From assembly GCA_021202075.1 (NCBI GenBank), contig JAJQDT010000005.1:16647-80646 (forward strand): DNA of 64,000 bases. The letters run 5' to 3'. Below are positions 25,240-34,756 of this stretch, one piece after another (the first letter of the stretch is position 1; each line of letters opens with the position of its first letter). A model generated the notes under the pieces. The model saw nothing but the letters and a program-made list of their open reading frames with translations. It did no database searches and was not told the origin of the DNA. Source of the stretch: Lachnospiraceae bacterium (GTDB lineage Bacteria; Bacillota; Clostridia; Lachnospirales; Lachnospiraceae). The position numbers and the translations under genes are program-made.

Positions 25240-26919
25240 ATGAATATTAAGCGCGCTAAAAATGAAATCAAAGATACCATTGAAGCGTATCTTTTGAAAG
25301 ATGAATTCGGGGAGTATGTGATTCCGCAGATCCGGCAGCGTCCGGTGCTGCTGCTCGGCGCTCCCGGCATCGGGAAGACACAGATTATGGAGCAGATCGC
25401 CCACGAGTGCCGGATTGGGCTGGTGGCTTATACCATCACGCATCATACCCGACAGAGTGCGATCGGGCTGCCGTTTCTCTCGAAAATGGAGTTCGACGGG
25501 CAGGAATACACCGTCACCGAATATACCATGAGTGAGATTGTCGCGTCCATTTACAAAAAAATGGAGGTGACCGGGCTGCGGGAGGGGATTCTGTTTATCG
25601 ATGAGATCAACTGTGTCTCGGAGACTCTGGCTCCGGCGATGCTGCAGTTTCTGCAGTGCAAGACCTTTGGCAGCCATGAAATCCCGCAGGGCTGGATCAT
25701 CGTTGCAGCCGGAAATCCGCCCGAATACAACAAATCCGTCCGGGAATTCGACGTGGTGACGATGGATCGTGTGAAAAAGATTGAGGTGGAGCCGGATTAT
25801 GCGGTGTGGAAGGAATACGCACTGAAGGAGCAGCTTCACTCCGCCGTAATTTCCTATCTCGACACGCGCCCGGGCAGCTTTTACAAGATGGAAACGACTG
25901 TGGACGGGCGCAAGTTTGTCACCCCGCGCGGCTGGGAGGATCTCTCCACCATGCTACGTGTCTATGAGTCCCTTGGAAAAGAGATGGACCGCGAGGTCGT
26001 GGTCCAGTATATCCAACATGAAATGATTGCGAAGGACTTTGCAAATTATCTGGAGCTGTATCAGAAATACCGGATGGATTATCAGCTGGACCGGGTGCTG
26101 AACGGCCAGATTGACGAGGTGCTTCTGAAAAAGGCCGCGCACGCGCCGTTCGACGAGCGCCTTGCTGTCGTCAGCCTGTTGCTCTCCCGCTGCCGTGAGG
26201 CCATTGCCGCTTATCTGCGAGAGGAAGAGGTCAATGCACTGCTGTATGAACAGTTGAAAATCTTAAAGGAGGATATCTTTACGGATTCGGAGTCTGACTC
26301 CGCAGACATGGAAGGTACGCCTGCTGACCCGGAAAAAATGTCCTCAGCTATCGCCAGGAAATCCGCAGCCGCCACAAAATATCCCGCGGACGAGGCAGGG
26401 GATTCCGCGAACGGAGTCCCGGAAGCAGCCAGGAAGAATGTCGGCCGCACCCGCGCTTACCGGGCACACGCCTGTCTGACCGACCAGATCGCACAGGTTT
26501 ATGAGGAATATGAGCAAAAGAAAACGGCCGGGCTGCTCTCCCGTGTGGAGGACCGCCAATACCGTCAGGTGGCGGAAACACTGGAGTCTTATTACCAGTG
26601 CCTGAAGACCTCGGAGCTTCGGGAGCCGGAGGACGCGTTTGCCTGGATGAAGGGTCAGTTTGACCGGGCGCAGGACGCTCTGGATGCAAGTTTCGAGGAG
26701 GCGGGCAGCCTGCTGGAGCACGCCTTTGATTTCATCGAAGCCGCATTTGGCAGCGGGCAGGAAATGGTGGTTTTTATTACAAATCTGAATACGGACGAAT
26801 TCTGCGTCCGCTTTCTGCGTCAGTATGACTGCGAGCGCTACTACCAGTACAACAAGGAGCTTCTTTTCGAAGAAAAAAGCCGCTCCATTGAGGCGCGGCT
26901 TGCGGAACTTGACATCTAG
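25240..26919 (+). CDS. MoxR-type AAA ATPase, pair 1
   Basis: 559 residues. The N-terminal AAA domain has Walker A GAPGIGKTQ (about residues 41-49), Walker B ILFIDEIN (about residue 126) and sensor-1 IIVAAGNP. After residue 340 comes a low-complexity, Ser/Ala-rich segment (SESDSADMEG, AARKSAAATK region), then a helical C-terminus rich in Glu. MoxR ATPases act as chaperones with VWA-domain partners to insert metals or mature complexes. The likely partner here is the VWA gene at 28983, on the same strand 2 kb on, with feoA and ilvE between them on the opposite strand. A second such pair occurs at 38588-41870. Confidence 0.85.
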   Translation: MNIKRAKNEIKDTIEAYLLKDEFGEYVIPQIRQRPVLLLGAPGIGKTQIMEQIAHECRIGLVAYTITHHTRQSAIGLPFLSKMEFDGQEYTVTEYTMSEIVASIYKKMEVTGLREGILFIDEINCVSETLAPAMLQFLQCKTFGSHEIPQGWIIVAAGNPPEYNKSVREFDVVTMDRVKKIEVEPDYAVWKEYALKEQLHSAVISYLDTRPGSFYKMETTVDGRKFVTPRGWEDLSTMLRVYESLGKEMDREVVVQYIQHEMIAKDFANYLELYQKYRMDYQLDRVLNGQIDEVLLKKAAHAPFDERLAVVSLLLSRCREAIAAYLREEEVNALLYEQLKILKEDIFTDSESDSADMEGTPADPEKMSSAIARKSAAATKYPADEAGDSANGVPEAARKNVGRTRAYRAHACLTDQIAQVYEEYEQKKTAGLLSRVEDRQYRQVAETLESYYQCLKTSELREPEDAFAWMKGQFDRAQDALDASFEEAGSLLEHAFDFIEAAFGSGQEMVVFITNLNTDEFCVRFLRQYDCERYYQYNKELLFEEKSRSIEARLAELDI

Positions 26920-27038
26920 CGGAACCCCTCTGTTGAGCGGCAGATATTCCTGCGAAATCCTCATGTTCTATGTCTGGCTGCAGAGCAAACTATGCTTCGA
27001 TGAGTTTAGAATTATCTGACTGAGTACACAGACCCGCT

Positions 27039-27257
27039 TTACACACGAATGTGATCCGTCGTCTCAGCGTTCATGGCAATCCGCCGGGCGCCGGAGCCGA
27101 TGATCATCAGCCCATCGCCGTTATTCTGAATCACCCGAATCTCACTGCCCGGATGGATTTCCCAGCTTCTCAGCGCCTGATCCATCTCCTCCGGCAGTCC
27201 CAGCATCCACTTAATTGTACAGATGGCATTGTCCGGCATTTCGGTTAATGACTGCAT
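27039..27257 (-). CDS. feoA: FeoA-domain protein
   Basis: 72 residues from the ATG at 27257, which follows AAAGGGGGC by 6 bases; a longer reading from 27359 covers the dispersed repeat and is not the natural start. It reads IKWMLGLPEEMDQALRSWEI, then GSEIRVIQNNGDGLMIIGSG and RRIAMNAETTDHI, the SH3-like barrel of FeoA, the small cytoplasmic partner of the FeoB ferrous iron channel. No feoB is visible nearby, so it may be a stand-alone FeoA-like regulator. Confidence 0.8.
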   Translation of the reverse strand: MQSLTEMPDNAICTIKWMLGLPEEMDQALRSWEIHPGSEIRVIQNNGDGLMIIGSGARRIAMNAETTDHIRV

Positions 27258-27420
27258 TAAAAAGCCCCCTTTAGCGCCGCCCAAATGCGCAGCGTTTCTT
27301 TCATTGGCGCGCCTTCGTGCTTTTGCACGAACTTCTTCATGGCGCGGCATATCCTGCATCGGTTTTTGATGCCTCGTGTCATAAGGAATCCTCCGGCTTC
27401 GCCGACAATCCTTATGACAT
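27258..27420 (-). repeat. Structured dispersed repeat, copy ahead of feoA
   Basis: Contains GCCGCCCAAATGCGCAGCG, the GCGCC-CGTGCTTTTGCACG-GGCGCGGC hairpin module, a TGCATCGG-TTTT-GATGC hairpin and an AAGGATTGTCGG...CCTTATGACA hairpin. The same modules recur near 41690, 47820 and 57030. Confidence 0.7.
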
Positions 27421-27635
27421 ATTTCAGAATTATTGTATCAGGGAGGCCATTTGTTAGTCAACAGCAATCTTTTTCCGCTGTCTCTCATCTTTGTTATCGG
27501 CTCATAATCTCTATTCGTTTTCTCTTATTTTGGTCATCCGAACGCAACTGATATTTATTATAAACGGGAATATGCCCTCGCCGGGTGGCATCCCATGCTT
27601 CGCATGGGATATGCCTTGCCCGGTTCTGTGCATAG

Positions 27636-27669
27636 AAAATCCCCCACTGTAAACAACAGAGGGGATTTT
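27636..27669 (-). terminator. Terminator of ilvE
   Basis: AAAATCCCC pairs with GGGGATTTT, enclosing further CTGT/ACAG pairing; about 80 bases downstream of the ilvE stop. A tract of Ts follows on the minus strand side. Confidence 0.7.
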
Positions 27670-27751
27670 GCTCTTTCCATCAGGCGGCCGGGCAGGTACA
27701 GCTGCCTTTAAAATATGCCTTTAAAATATGCCTTCACAATTCATCAGTGTC

Positions 27752-28777
27752 TCACTTGATCACATGGATCCAGCCTTCCGGCGCCTCGATGCGGCCCATC
27801 TGGATGCCGGTCAGCGTGTCGTACAGCTTCTTCGTCACCGGACCCATCTCTGTCATGCCGCTCGGCAGGCAGATCTCATTGCCATGATCCACGATCTTTC
27901 CGACCGGAGAAATCACAGCCGCCGTGCCGCACAGACCGCACTCAGCGAAATCCTTTACCTCATCAAAGAATACCTCTCGCTCTTCTACCTCCAGGCCAAG
28001 ATAGTCCTTCGCCACAGTGACCAGGGAGCGGCGCGTGATTGACGGAAGAATGCTGTCAGACTTCGGCGTCACGACCTTATTGTCCTTCGTCACGAAGAGG
28101 AAGTTCGCGCCGCCGGTCTCCTCGACCTTCGTCCTTGTCGCCGGATCCAGATACATGTTCTCATCAAAGCCCTTCTTATGTGCATCGACAATCGCATACA
28201 GGCTCATCGCGTAATTCAGGCCTGCCTTGATATGGCCGGTCCCGTGCGGCGCTGCGCGGTCAAAATCAGAAACGCGGATGGTCAGCGGCTTCGCACCGCC
28301 TTTGAAATACGGGCCTACCGGGGTCGTAAACACGCGGAACTGGTACTCATCCGCCGGAGCCACACCGATCACCGAGCTGCTGCCGAAAATAAACGGGCGG
28401 ACATAAAGCGTCGCGCCGGAGCCGTAGGGCGGAACATAAGCCTCGTTCGCATCCACGGTCTCGGAGACTGCCTGAATAAAACGCTCCTCCGGGAACACTG
28501 GAATCTCCAGACGCTCGCAGGAGGATTTCAGACGCGCGGCATTCAGATCCGGGCGAAACGTCACAATATGCCCATCCTCGGTCGTGTAAGCCTTCAATCC
28601 TTCAAAACAGGTCTGCGCATACTGCAGCACACCCGCGCACTCGCTGATGGCCACGGTCGCGTCTGAGATCAGCGCTCCATCGTCCCATGCGCCGTCCTTA
28701 TAGTGTGAGACATACCGCTTGTCTGTCTCTACATAGCTAAATCCCAGATTTGCCCAGTCAATGTTCTTTTTCTCCAT
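27752..28777 (-). CDS. ilvE: Branched-chain amino acid aminotransferase
   Basis: 341 residues, fold-type IV PLP aminotransferase. Typical blocks are GAWDDGALISDATVAISECA near the start, CFEGLKAYTTEDG, then HIKAGLNYAMSLYAIVDAHK (PLP phosphate-binding and active Lys region, about residue 190) and VEETGGANFLFV. The final domain contains ITRRSLVTVAKDYLGLEVEE and CGTAAVISPVG. It transfers amino groups between glutamate and the keto acids of Leu, Ile and Val. The length matches the 340-360-residue bacterial form. GAAGGAAGG precedes the ATG. A terminator follows. Confidence 0.95.
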   Translation of the reverse strand: MEKKNIDWANLGFSYVETDKRYVSHYKDGAWDDGALISDATVAISECAGVLQYAQTCFEGLKAYTTEDGHIVTFRPDLNAARLKSSCERLEIPVFPEERFIQAVSETVDANEAYVPPYGSGATLYVRPFIFGSSSVIGVAPADEYQFRVFTTPVGPYFKGGAKPLTIRVSDFDRAAPHGTGHIKAGLNYAMSLYAIVDAHKKGFDENMYLDPATRTKVEETGGANFLFVTKDNKVVTPKSDSILPSITRRSLVTVAKDYLGLEVEEREVFFDEVKDFAECGLCGTAAVISPVGKIVDHGNEICLPSGMTEMGPVTKKLYDTLTGIQMGRIEAPEGWIHVIK

Positions 28778-28907
28778 GATTTTTATCCTTCCTTCGTGTG
28801 ATTTATAAAAGAAATTCTTTTTACATTGGTTTTAGTTTACGCTTGCGAAAGAAACATGTCAAGAGGTTATGACATTTGAATCCTGTTTTTATGGATTGTC
28901 CTTTTTA

Positions 28908-28937
28908 TTACAGCTGTGATAAAATATATGATATACT
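28908..28937 (+). promoter_or_regulatory. Promoter of the VWA gene
   Basis: TTACAG (28908-28913), 18-base spacer, TATACT (28932-28937), 45 bases before the start; divergent from ilvE. Confidence 0.55.
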
Positions 28938-28982
28938 GAACAGGCAAAAATGATGTATAGACAGAGACAGAAAGGACATTAA

Positions 28983-30773
28983 ATGAGCATTCTTTATGAC
29001 GAACAGACACGCGAACTGGCTTTTGCTGAGGTGGCGCAGGATATCCTGCGGGGCGCGCAGAATGAATTGTATCTGAATATGCGGTTTCTGGATGTGGCGC
29101 TTTCATCCCTGGCGCTTTTGCCGAACGGGCAGATTCGCCCGGCCGGAACGGATGGCGCCGTCTTTTATTTTCGTCCGGATTCTCTGGCGGAGCTGTTTCG
29201 CAAAGGGCGCGAGTCGGTGAACCGGCTTTATCTGCACAGCATCCTGCACTGTCTGTTTGCGCATTTGTGGGAGAATAATACTACCGAGGCGCTTTTAGCT
29301 CCACCCGGATATGTACCAGACGATCTTTCACGAGACGGTCAGCACTTTCATATTCGTTCCGTGTCAGATAACGCCAGCCATGATAAAAACGCTTCCCGCA
29401 AAAGCAGAGCTAAAGATGCAGAATACTGGAATCTCGCCTGTGACATTGCGGTCGAGTATGTCATTGACGGGCTCTATATCCGCGCCATCCACCGGCCGAT
29501 GTCCACTTTGCGGCGGGGGCTGTATCGTGCACTCGAGGAAGACGCCGCAGCGCCTCTTTCCGTAAACATGAATCCTGATTCTACTGTCACGGGTTCTTCT
29601 GCCACAGGCTCCAACCACCCCGCTGCAGCTTTTGAGGATTCTGTACCGAATTGCAGTGTTCAAAACACTTCGGATCCGATTTTGCAGAATGTCTCAGGAA
29701 ACAGCGCATCTTCCGGCAATCGCCCCGCGCTGACTGCCCAGCGCATTTACCATTATCTCTGCCGGGTTCACCCGGTACAGGCCAGGCTTGATCAGCTGAA
29801 ATGGGAGTTTACCGTGGACGACCACAGCCGCTGGGAACAGAATTTGGCGGCGCATCCCAACACGCCGGATACCCAAATGAAGAACAACTCCCAAAGGGAA
29901 GCTGACAGCAAAGAGGCCAACGATATGGGCAGTGCCCCGAATTTGGCAATTTTTGCGCCAAATCAGGCACAAAGCAATTCGCAAAAGGACACACGCCGGG
30001 AGCAGGAGCAGCGAAAACCCGACGCTTCTGACGCGCAGAAGAAGTGGGAGGATATCCGCGACCGGATGCAGACGGAGCTCGAAACCTTCGGCAAAAATAA
30101 TTCCGATGATGTGAAAGCTCTGGAGGAACAGATTTGTGCCGTGAACCGAAAGCGCTACGACTATCGCGACTTTCTGCGGAAATTTTCCGTTCTGAAGGAA
30201 GAAATGCAGGTAGACGTCGACTCGTTTGACTACATTTATTATCATTATGGCATGGACTTCTATGGAAATATGCCGCTAATCGAGCCGCTCGAGACGAAGG
30301 AAGTCAAAAAAATCGAGGATTTTGTGATCGTGCTGGACACGTCCATGTCCTGCCAGGGCGATCTGCTGCTTCATTTTCTGGAGGAAACCTACAGCATTTT
30401 AAGCGAATCCGAAAGTTTCTTCCGGAAAATCCATATCCACATCCTGCAGTGCGACGACCGGGTGCAGGAGGATGTGCTGATTACGAATCAAAAAGAAATG
30501 CAAGAATACCTCGAACATTTCACCGTGAGGGGATTCGGCGGAACCGATTTCCGGCCGCCATTTGCACGTGTCAGTGAGCTGATGCGCAGGCAGTGCTTTA
30601 CAAAGCTGCGCGGGCTGATCTATTTTACCGACGGCTATGGTACCTTCCCGGTCAAAAAGCCGCCCTACGACACCGCATTCGTCTTTTTGCGGGAGGACTA
30701 CCAGGACGTGGACGTACCGCCATGGGCCATCAAACTGATCATAGATGAAGAAGAACTGCAAAGCTTTTCTTGA
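28983..30773 (+). CDS. VWA-like protein with N-terminal metallopeptidase-like domain (DUF2201 type), pair 1
   Basis: 596 residues. Near residue 85 LHSILHCLFAHLW carries the H-x3-H pattern of the DUF2201 N-terminal putative zinc-peptidase domain (not the classic HExxH), followed by EYWNLACDIAVEYVIDGL. A disordered Asn/Ser/Gln-rich linker covers about residues 190-355. The C-terminal VWA-like domain starts FVIVLDTSMSCQGDLLLHF (about 444), with the MIDAS-like DTSMS. GTDFRPPF and YFTDGYGTFP follow. The pairing with the MoxR ATPase at 25240 suggests a chaperone couple of unknown target. An AAGGAC site precedes the ATG. Confidence 0.85.
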   Translation: MSILYDEQTRELAFAEVAQDILRGAQNELYLNMRFLDVALSSLALLPNGQIRPAGTDGAVFYFRPDSLAELFRKGRESVNRLYLHSILHCLFAHLWENNTTEALLAPPGYVPDDLSRDGQHFHIRSVSDNASHDKNASRKSRAKDAEYWNLACDIAVEYVIDGLYIRAIHRPMSTLRRGLYRALEEDAAAPLSVNMNPDSTVTGSSATGSNHPAAAFEDSVPNCSVQNTSDPILQNVSGNSASSGNRPALTAQRIYHYLCRVHPVQARLDQLKWEFTVDDHSRWEQNLAAHPNTPDTQMKNNSQREADSKEANDMGSAPNLAIFAPNQAQSNSQKDTRREQEQRKPDASDAQKKWEDIRDRMQTELETFGKNNSDDVKALEEQICAVNRKRYDYRDFLRKFSVLKEEMQVDVDSFDYIYYHYGMDFYGNMPLIEPLETKEVKKIEDFVIVLDTSMSCQGDLLLHFLEETYSILSESESFFRKIHIHILQCDDRVQEDVLITNQKEMQEYLEHFTVRGFGGTDFRPPFARVSELMRRQCFTKLRGLIYFTDGYGTFPVKKPPYDTAFVFLREDYQDVDVPPWAIKLIIDEEELQSFS

Positions 30774-30993
30774 ACAATCTCCAGACGACTCAATATGGGG
30801 GTTATAAAATCCATATGCTTATGATATGATTCGAGCGACAAAAGCCTGTTTTCTAAGAATCGGACACAATACATGGTAATATTCATATGCAATCGAATAC
30901 CATATGTAGTGCCCATCGATTGGAAAATGACCTTTTGTCGGGCAAATCATGATATAGAGAACACAGACAAAGGAAAACAGGAAACATATGTAC

Positions 30994-31027
30994 GAAAGCC
31001 CAGAGTGCTGGCACACTCTGGGCTTTC
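30994..31027 (-). terminator. Terminator of the DegV gene
   Basis: A perfect 14-bp stem (GAAAGCCCAGAGTG with CACTCTGGGCTTTC), loop of 6, ten bases downstream of the DegV stop; it could serve both directions. Confidence 0.8.
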
Positions 31028-31036
31028 TATCATTAA

Positions 31037-31927
31037 TTAATGTACTCTCATATCCCCCACAAAAAACAGCGCAACAGTCCCCGGACCGGTATGGCTGCCG
31101 ATGGTTGTGCCAATGTCGTTGATCTGCACGGGCTCCGCCAGATTCGGAAACGCTGCCTCTACCAGATCCGCGACCGACCGGGCGTCTTCATAGCATGCGG
31201 AATGGCACATATAGCATTTCCCATTGTAGTCCATTCCGTCTTTGGCATGCTCTTTCATCCGTTCCACGATTTTGCGGATGACCGCTCGCTTGCCCCGGAT
31301 ATTATTGCGCGGAATCAGTTTTCCCTCATCATCCACATTCAAAAGCGGGCAGATATTCAGCATGTTGCCAATGAACCCGGACGTCTTCGAGACGCGTCCT
31401 CCCTTGATGTAAAAGGTCAGGTCGGTTGAAAAGAACCAGTGATGGATGGTCAGCCGGTTAGCCAGTGTCCAGTCATACAGCTCCTCCAGCGGCGCACCGG
31501 CATCGCGTTTATCGGCAAGCAGCTCCATGAGCAGCCCGTAGCCCGAAGACGCGCCGAGAGAATCTGCCACCAGAAGCTTCCGATCCGGAAACTCCTCCAG
31601 CAGCATATCACGCGCGATGCAGGCCGAATTATAAGTGCCCGAAATACCGCTGGAAAGACTGACATGCAGAATATCCAGCCCCTGCTCCAGAAACGGGCGG
31701 AAATAGTTCAGGAACTCCTCTACATTGATCTGCGACGTTTTCGTCTGGGCGCCCTCCTGCATTTTCCGATAGAATACGTCAAACGGCATTGACTGCCCCA
31801 GATCGTCAAAATACTCTTTCCCGTCCAGTGAATAGTGCATGCAGACGTAACGAATATCCCGCCCATCCAGATGCTCCTTCGTCAAATCAACCGTCGAACA
31901 GCAGCTCAATACATAATTCTGACCCAT
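31037..31927 (-). CDS. DegV-family fatty-acid-binding protein
   Basis: 296 residues. Features are SCCSTVDLTKEHLDGRDI near the start (the lipid-contacting Ser-Thr-Asp/Asn region), KTSQINVEEFLNYF, ILHVSLSSGISGTYNSA (about residues 98-114, the fatty-acid pocket) and KGGRVSKTSGFIGNMLNICP with the GR-x-S-K motif. DegV proteins are FakB-like carriers that hold fatty acids for phosphorylation by FakA. It could feed exogenous fatty acids into phospholipid. No fakA gene is in the window. A GGGAGG ribosome site and a following terminator make it a single-gene unit. Confidence 0.9.
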   Translation of the reverse strand: MGQNYVLSCCSTVDLTKEHLDGRDIRYVCMHYSLDGKEYFDDLGQSMPFDVFYRKMQEGAQTKTSQINVEEFLNYFRPFLEQGLDILHVSLSSGISGTYNSACIARDMLLEEFPDRKLLVADSLGASSGYGLLMELLADKRDAGAPLEELYDWTLANRLTIHHWFFSTDLTFYIKGGRVSKTSGFIGNMLNICPLLNVDDEGKLIPRNNIRGKRAVIRKIVERMKEHAKDGMDYNGKCYMCHSACYEDARSVADLVEAAFPNLAEPVQINDIGTTIGSHTGPGTVALFFVGDMRVH

Positions 31928-32256
31928 TGTTTTTCCTCCCTCAAAAATCCGAAATCTGTTAAATATCCGTACCCGCCTGCGTGCATGAACGAAGACCGCG
32001 CCCCCTCACCAAATCAATTTTTATTGCGCGGCTTCTATAGTCTCAACCATGCCAATACGCAAAAACATCCAGCTACATTTATCACGTAATTTTTGTGTTC
32101 TGTGATATAGTTTTTAAAACCATATCTCATGTTTATATCGATTTTACGACCTGCATTCCTGTTTGTCAAGAGCATTTGTTCCGTATCCGGTCAACTCCAG
32201 AAACCATTTGTTTTGCATTGAATCAATTCCAGGCATGTCTGGCAGAATCATTCATT
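31928..32256. other. Gap between DegV and LRR genes
   Basis: Holds a short copy of the dispersed repeat (TTTTTATTGCGCGGCTTC at 32021-32038) upstream of degV and an AT-rich stretch that likely carries its promoter. No gene is recognisable. Confidence 0.5.
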
Positions 32257-33252
32257 CTACAATTCCAGCCGTCTCCTTCGCTTCGGTACCGGTTCATTTT
32301 TTCGCTGGAAATCCATGATCAGGCTCTGTGAAAGCGGATCATTTTGCCGTACCGCGCAGGTGGACAGAGAGACCAGAAGCGTCTCTGAATTATTCCGGTC
32401 GGCGAACCGCTCCAGATACCACTGCAGTCCTTCGGTATCCCTGTTTTTAAGAAAATGCTTTCCAAACATGAGAAGGTGAGATTGTATATAATTCTCATAG
32501 TTCGTTCTGGCCTCCGGATCCAGCCAATACGGATCACGCAGCCGCGCAAGAACCAGTTCCGTCAACAGGTTCTCGTTTTCCTGTGCCAGTGCATAAGGAA
32601 ACAGGCTGTCATACAATGCAAAGTCAAACCTTCTGTTCTGGAAACAGTTGCGGTAGCGGATGCCCGTGCCATGAACATGGGTCTCCAGAATGCGGGCGGG
32701 GGTATTCTCCACGCCTTCTTCATAAAATTCCGGAAAAACCAGACGGGCGGTACATACAGTATTGGAAAAAAATTCGACGGTCAGCTCCTCCGGCAGCTCA
32801 TCGAGCACCTGCTTCAGACCGGTCGCAGCGTCCGGCTCCGCATTCAGGCAAATCTCTTTTACTTGGCGGCATCCGTTAAACACACCGCTTCCCCAATCGT
32901 TCAGATCACCTGAAAATTCCAGTCGGCGCAGATGGCCGCAATTATAAAAGCAGTACCGCCCCACGCGGCGAAGTGTCGACGGGAGAATAAGCTCCTCCAG
33001 CCGGTCGCCGCACATTTCTGTTCTTTTGGCTGTTCCATGCGGAAACAGATGAACGCTTCCATCCAAAAGCCCGTCCGCAATCGCATTTTCATCCATATGC
33101 GCAGAGAACACATAGGGCGCAAGCTCCCGCACGGGCAGCCCGTCCATCTGTTCCGGTACCACAACCCTGCCGTCACGCGAAAAACAGCGCAGGATCACTG
33201 CGCCGTCTCCTTTTTTTTCATATGCAAATGTCTGAAAATCCCAATTCTCCAC
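32257..33252 (-). CDS. BspA-type leucine-rich-repeat protein
   Basis: 331 residues, starting at GTG 33252 after GGGAG. Residues 1-160 contain irregular LRR_5/BspA repeats: VVVPEQMDGLPVRELAPYVF, LEELILPSTLRRVGRYCFYN and LRRLEFSGDLNDWGSGVFNG. The C-terminal half (about 200-320) is helical and of unknown type (YALAQENENLLTELVLARLR). No signal peptide or membrane segment is visible, so it is likely cytoplasmic. It lies between the two MoxR/VWA pairs, which suggests but does not prove a link. Function unknown. Confidence 0.75.
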   Translation of the reverse strand: MENWDFQTFAYEKKGDGAVILRCFSRDGRVVVPEQMDGLPVRELAPYVFSAHMDENAIADGLLDGSVHLFPHGTAKRTEMCGDRLEELILPSTLRRVGRYCFYNCGHLRRLEFSGDLNDWGSGVFNGCRQVKEICLNAEPDAATGLKQVLDELPEELTVEFFSNTVCTARLVFPEFYEEGVENTPARILETHVHGTGIRYRNCFQNRRFDFALYDSLFPYALAQENENLLTELVLARLRDPYWLDPEARTNYENYIQSHLLMFGKHFLKNRDTEGLQWYLERFADRNNSETLLVSLSTCAVRQNDPLSQSLIMDFQRKNEPVPKRRRRLEL

Positions 33253-33434
33253 AATCAGTCTCCCACATTACATTTCCGTGCATTCCACGCTGCATGTAAG
33301 AAACAGCGCTCCGGGTGGTTGTAAATAAAATAAACGATGAAAGTTGTTTTACTGTCAAAACGCAATCACAATTGTAATTCAGATTGTATATGACAAGAAT
33401 TCGAAAATGGCCTGCAAAACCCAGCGATTTCCAA

Positions 33435-34751
33435 TTACACATGCGTCAGCACAAAGATATCATAAATCGCCCGGATGGCGCGTTCGAAGTCGTCATCTCT
33501 TACGCCGATGATGATATTCAGCTCACTGGAGCCCTGGTCGATCATCTTGACATTGATGTTTGCGTGGGCAAGGGCGGAAAAAATCCTGCCGGCGGTGCCG
33601 CGCATCGCGCGCATCCCGCGACCCACAACGGCGATCAGCGCGAGGTCGGACTCGAGGTCGAGCATGTCCGGATTGACCGCGCGGTGAAGGCCTGAGATGA
33701 CGCTCTGCTCTTTTTCCATAAACTCACTCTGGTGAATGATCACGGAAAAGGTGTCGATCCCGGACGGCACATGCTCGAATGAAATGCCGTTCTCCTCAAA
33801 TACCTGCAGCACCTTGCGGCCAAAGCCAATCTCGGAGTTCATCTGGTCTTTTTCAATCGTGACCGCGCAGAAGCCTTTTTTCCCGGCTATGCCTGTGATA
33901 GTATAATTCGGCTGACGGCAGGTGTTTTCCACAATCAGGGTACCCGGATCCTGCGGGCGGTTCGTGTTCCGGATGTTGACCGGAATGCCCTCTTTGCGCA
34001 GCGGGAAAATCGCATCCGCATGCAGCACGGTCGCACCCATGTAGGAGAGCTCGCGCAGCTCCCGGTACGTGATCGTCTCAATCGTCGCCGGATCATTTAC
34101 AATCTTCGGGTCGCAGAGCAGAAAACCGGAGACGTCCGTCCAGTTCTCATAGAGATCCGCGTGTACCGCGCGCGCCACGATCGAGCCGGTAATATCAGAG
34201 CCGCCGCGGGAAAACGTCTTAATGCTTCCGTCCGGCATCGCGCCATAAAAACCGGGAATGACCGCCGTCTGCATGCCCTCAAGCCGTGCTTTCATAACAT
34301 CATTGGTCTTCTCCGGATCAAAAACGCCGTCTTCGTCAAAGCAGACCACCTCGGCCGCGTCCACAAACGGGAATTCCAGATAAGCGGACATAACAAGCCC
34401 ATTGAGATACTCGCCGCGCGAAGCCGCGTAGTCGCTGCCCGCCTGCTCCTCAAACCGTTCCCTGATCGTCTCGAACTCTCCGGTCAGATCCAGCTCCAGC
34501 CCAAGGCCGTCAATGATCTCCTGATACCGCGCCGCGATTGCCGCTATCTTCTGGCTGATATCCTGCCGTCCTGCCGCATGATAACAGTCATACAGCATAT
34601 CCGTCACCTTCACATCACCCGAAAAGCGCTTGCCCGGCGCTGACGGCACCACATACCTGCGTTCCTTCTCCGCATGGATAATCGCCCCGACCTTGCGGAA
34701 CTGCTCCGCACTCGCCAGAGAGCTGCCGCCAAACTTCACTACCTTTTTCAT
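33435..34751 (-). CDS. lysC: Aspartate kinase
   Basis: 438 residues from ATG 34751, chosen because GGAGG lies 10 bases upstream and the N-terminus becomes MKKVVKFGGSSLA, the standard opening. Further motifs are FSRGGSDITGSIVARAV (about residue 195, substrate loop) and ATVLHADAIFPLR. Two C-terminal ACT domains follow (FCAVTIEKDQMNSEIGFG and LALIAVVGRGMRAMRGT). It phosphorylates aspartate, the first step toward lysine, threonine and methionine, and the ACT pair usually gives feedback control. It is the third gene of the dapA-dapB-lysC row; a large dispersed repeat (34757-34865) forms its leader. Confidence 0.95.
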   Translation of the reverse strand: MKKVVKFGGSSLASAEQFRKVGAIIHAEKERRYVVPSAPGKRFSGDVKVTDMLYDCYHAAGRQDISQKIAAIAARYQEIIDGLGLELDLTGEFETIRERFEEQAGSDYAASRGEYLNGLVMSAYLEFPFVDAAEVVCFDEDGVFDPEKTNDVMKARLEGMQTAVIPGFYGAMPDGSIKTFSRGGSDITGSIVARAVHADLYENWTDVSGFLLCDPKIVNDPATIETITYRELRELSYMGATVLHADAIFPLRKEGIPVNIRNTNRPQDPGTLIVENTCRQPNYTITGIAGKKGFCAVTIEKDQMNSEIGFGRKVLQVFEENGISFEHVPSGIDTFSVIIHQSEFMEKEQSVISGLHRAVNPDMLDLESDLALIAVVGRGMRAMRGTAGRIFSALAHANINVKMIDQGSSELNIIIGVRDDDFERAIRAIYDIFVLTHV

Positions 34752-34756
34752 TGTGA

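Noticed and set aside
27258..27359. 34-residue N-terminal extension of FeoA
   Set aside because: It is translation of the dispersed repeat; the ATG at 27257 has a good ribosome site and the normal FeoA length.
28778..28907. Possible T-box leader ahead of ilvE
   Set aside because: The leader is only about 80 bases before the divergent promoter and has no T-box or specifier hairpin.
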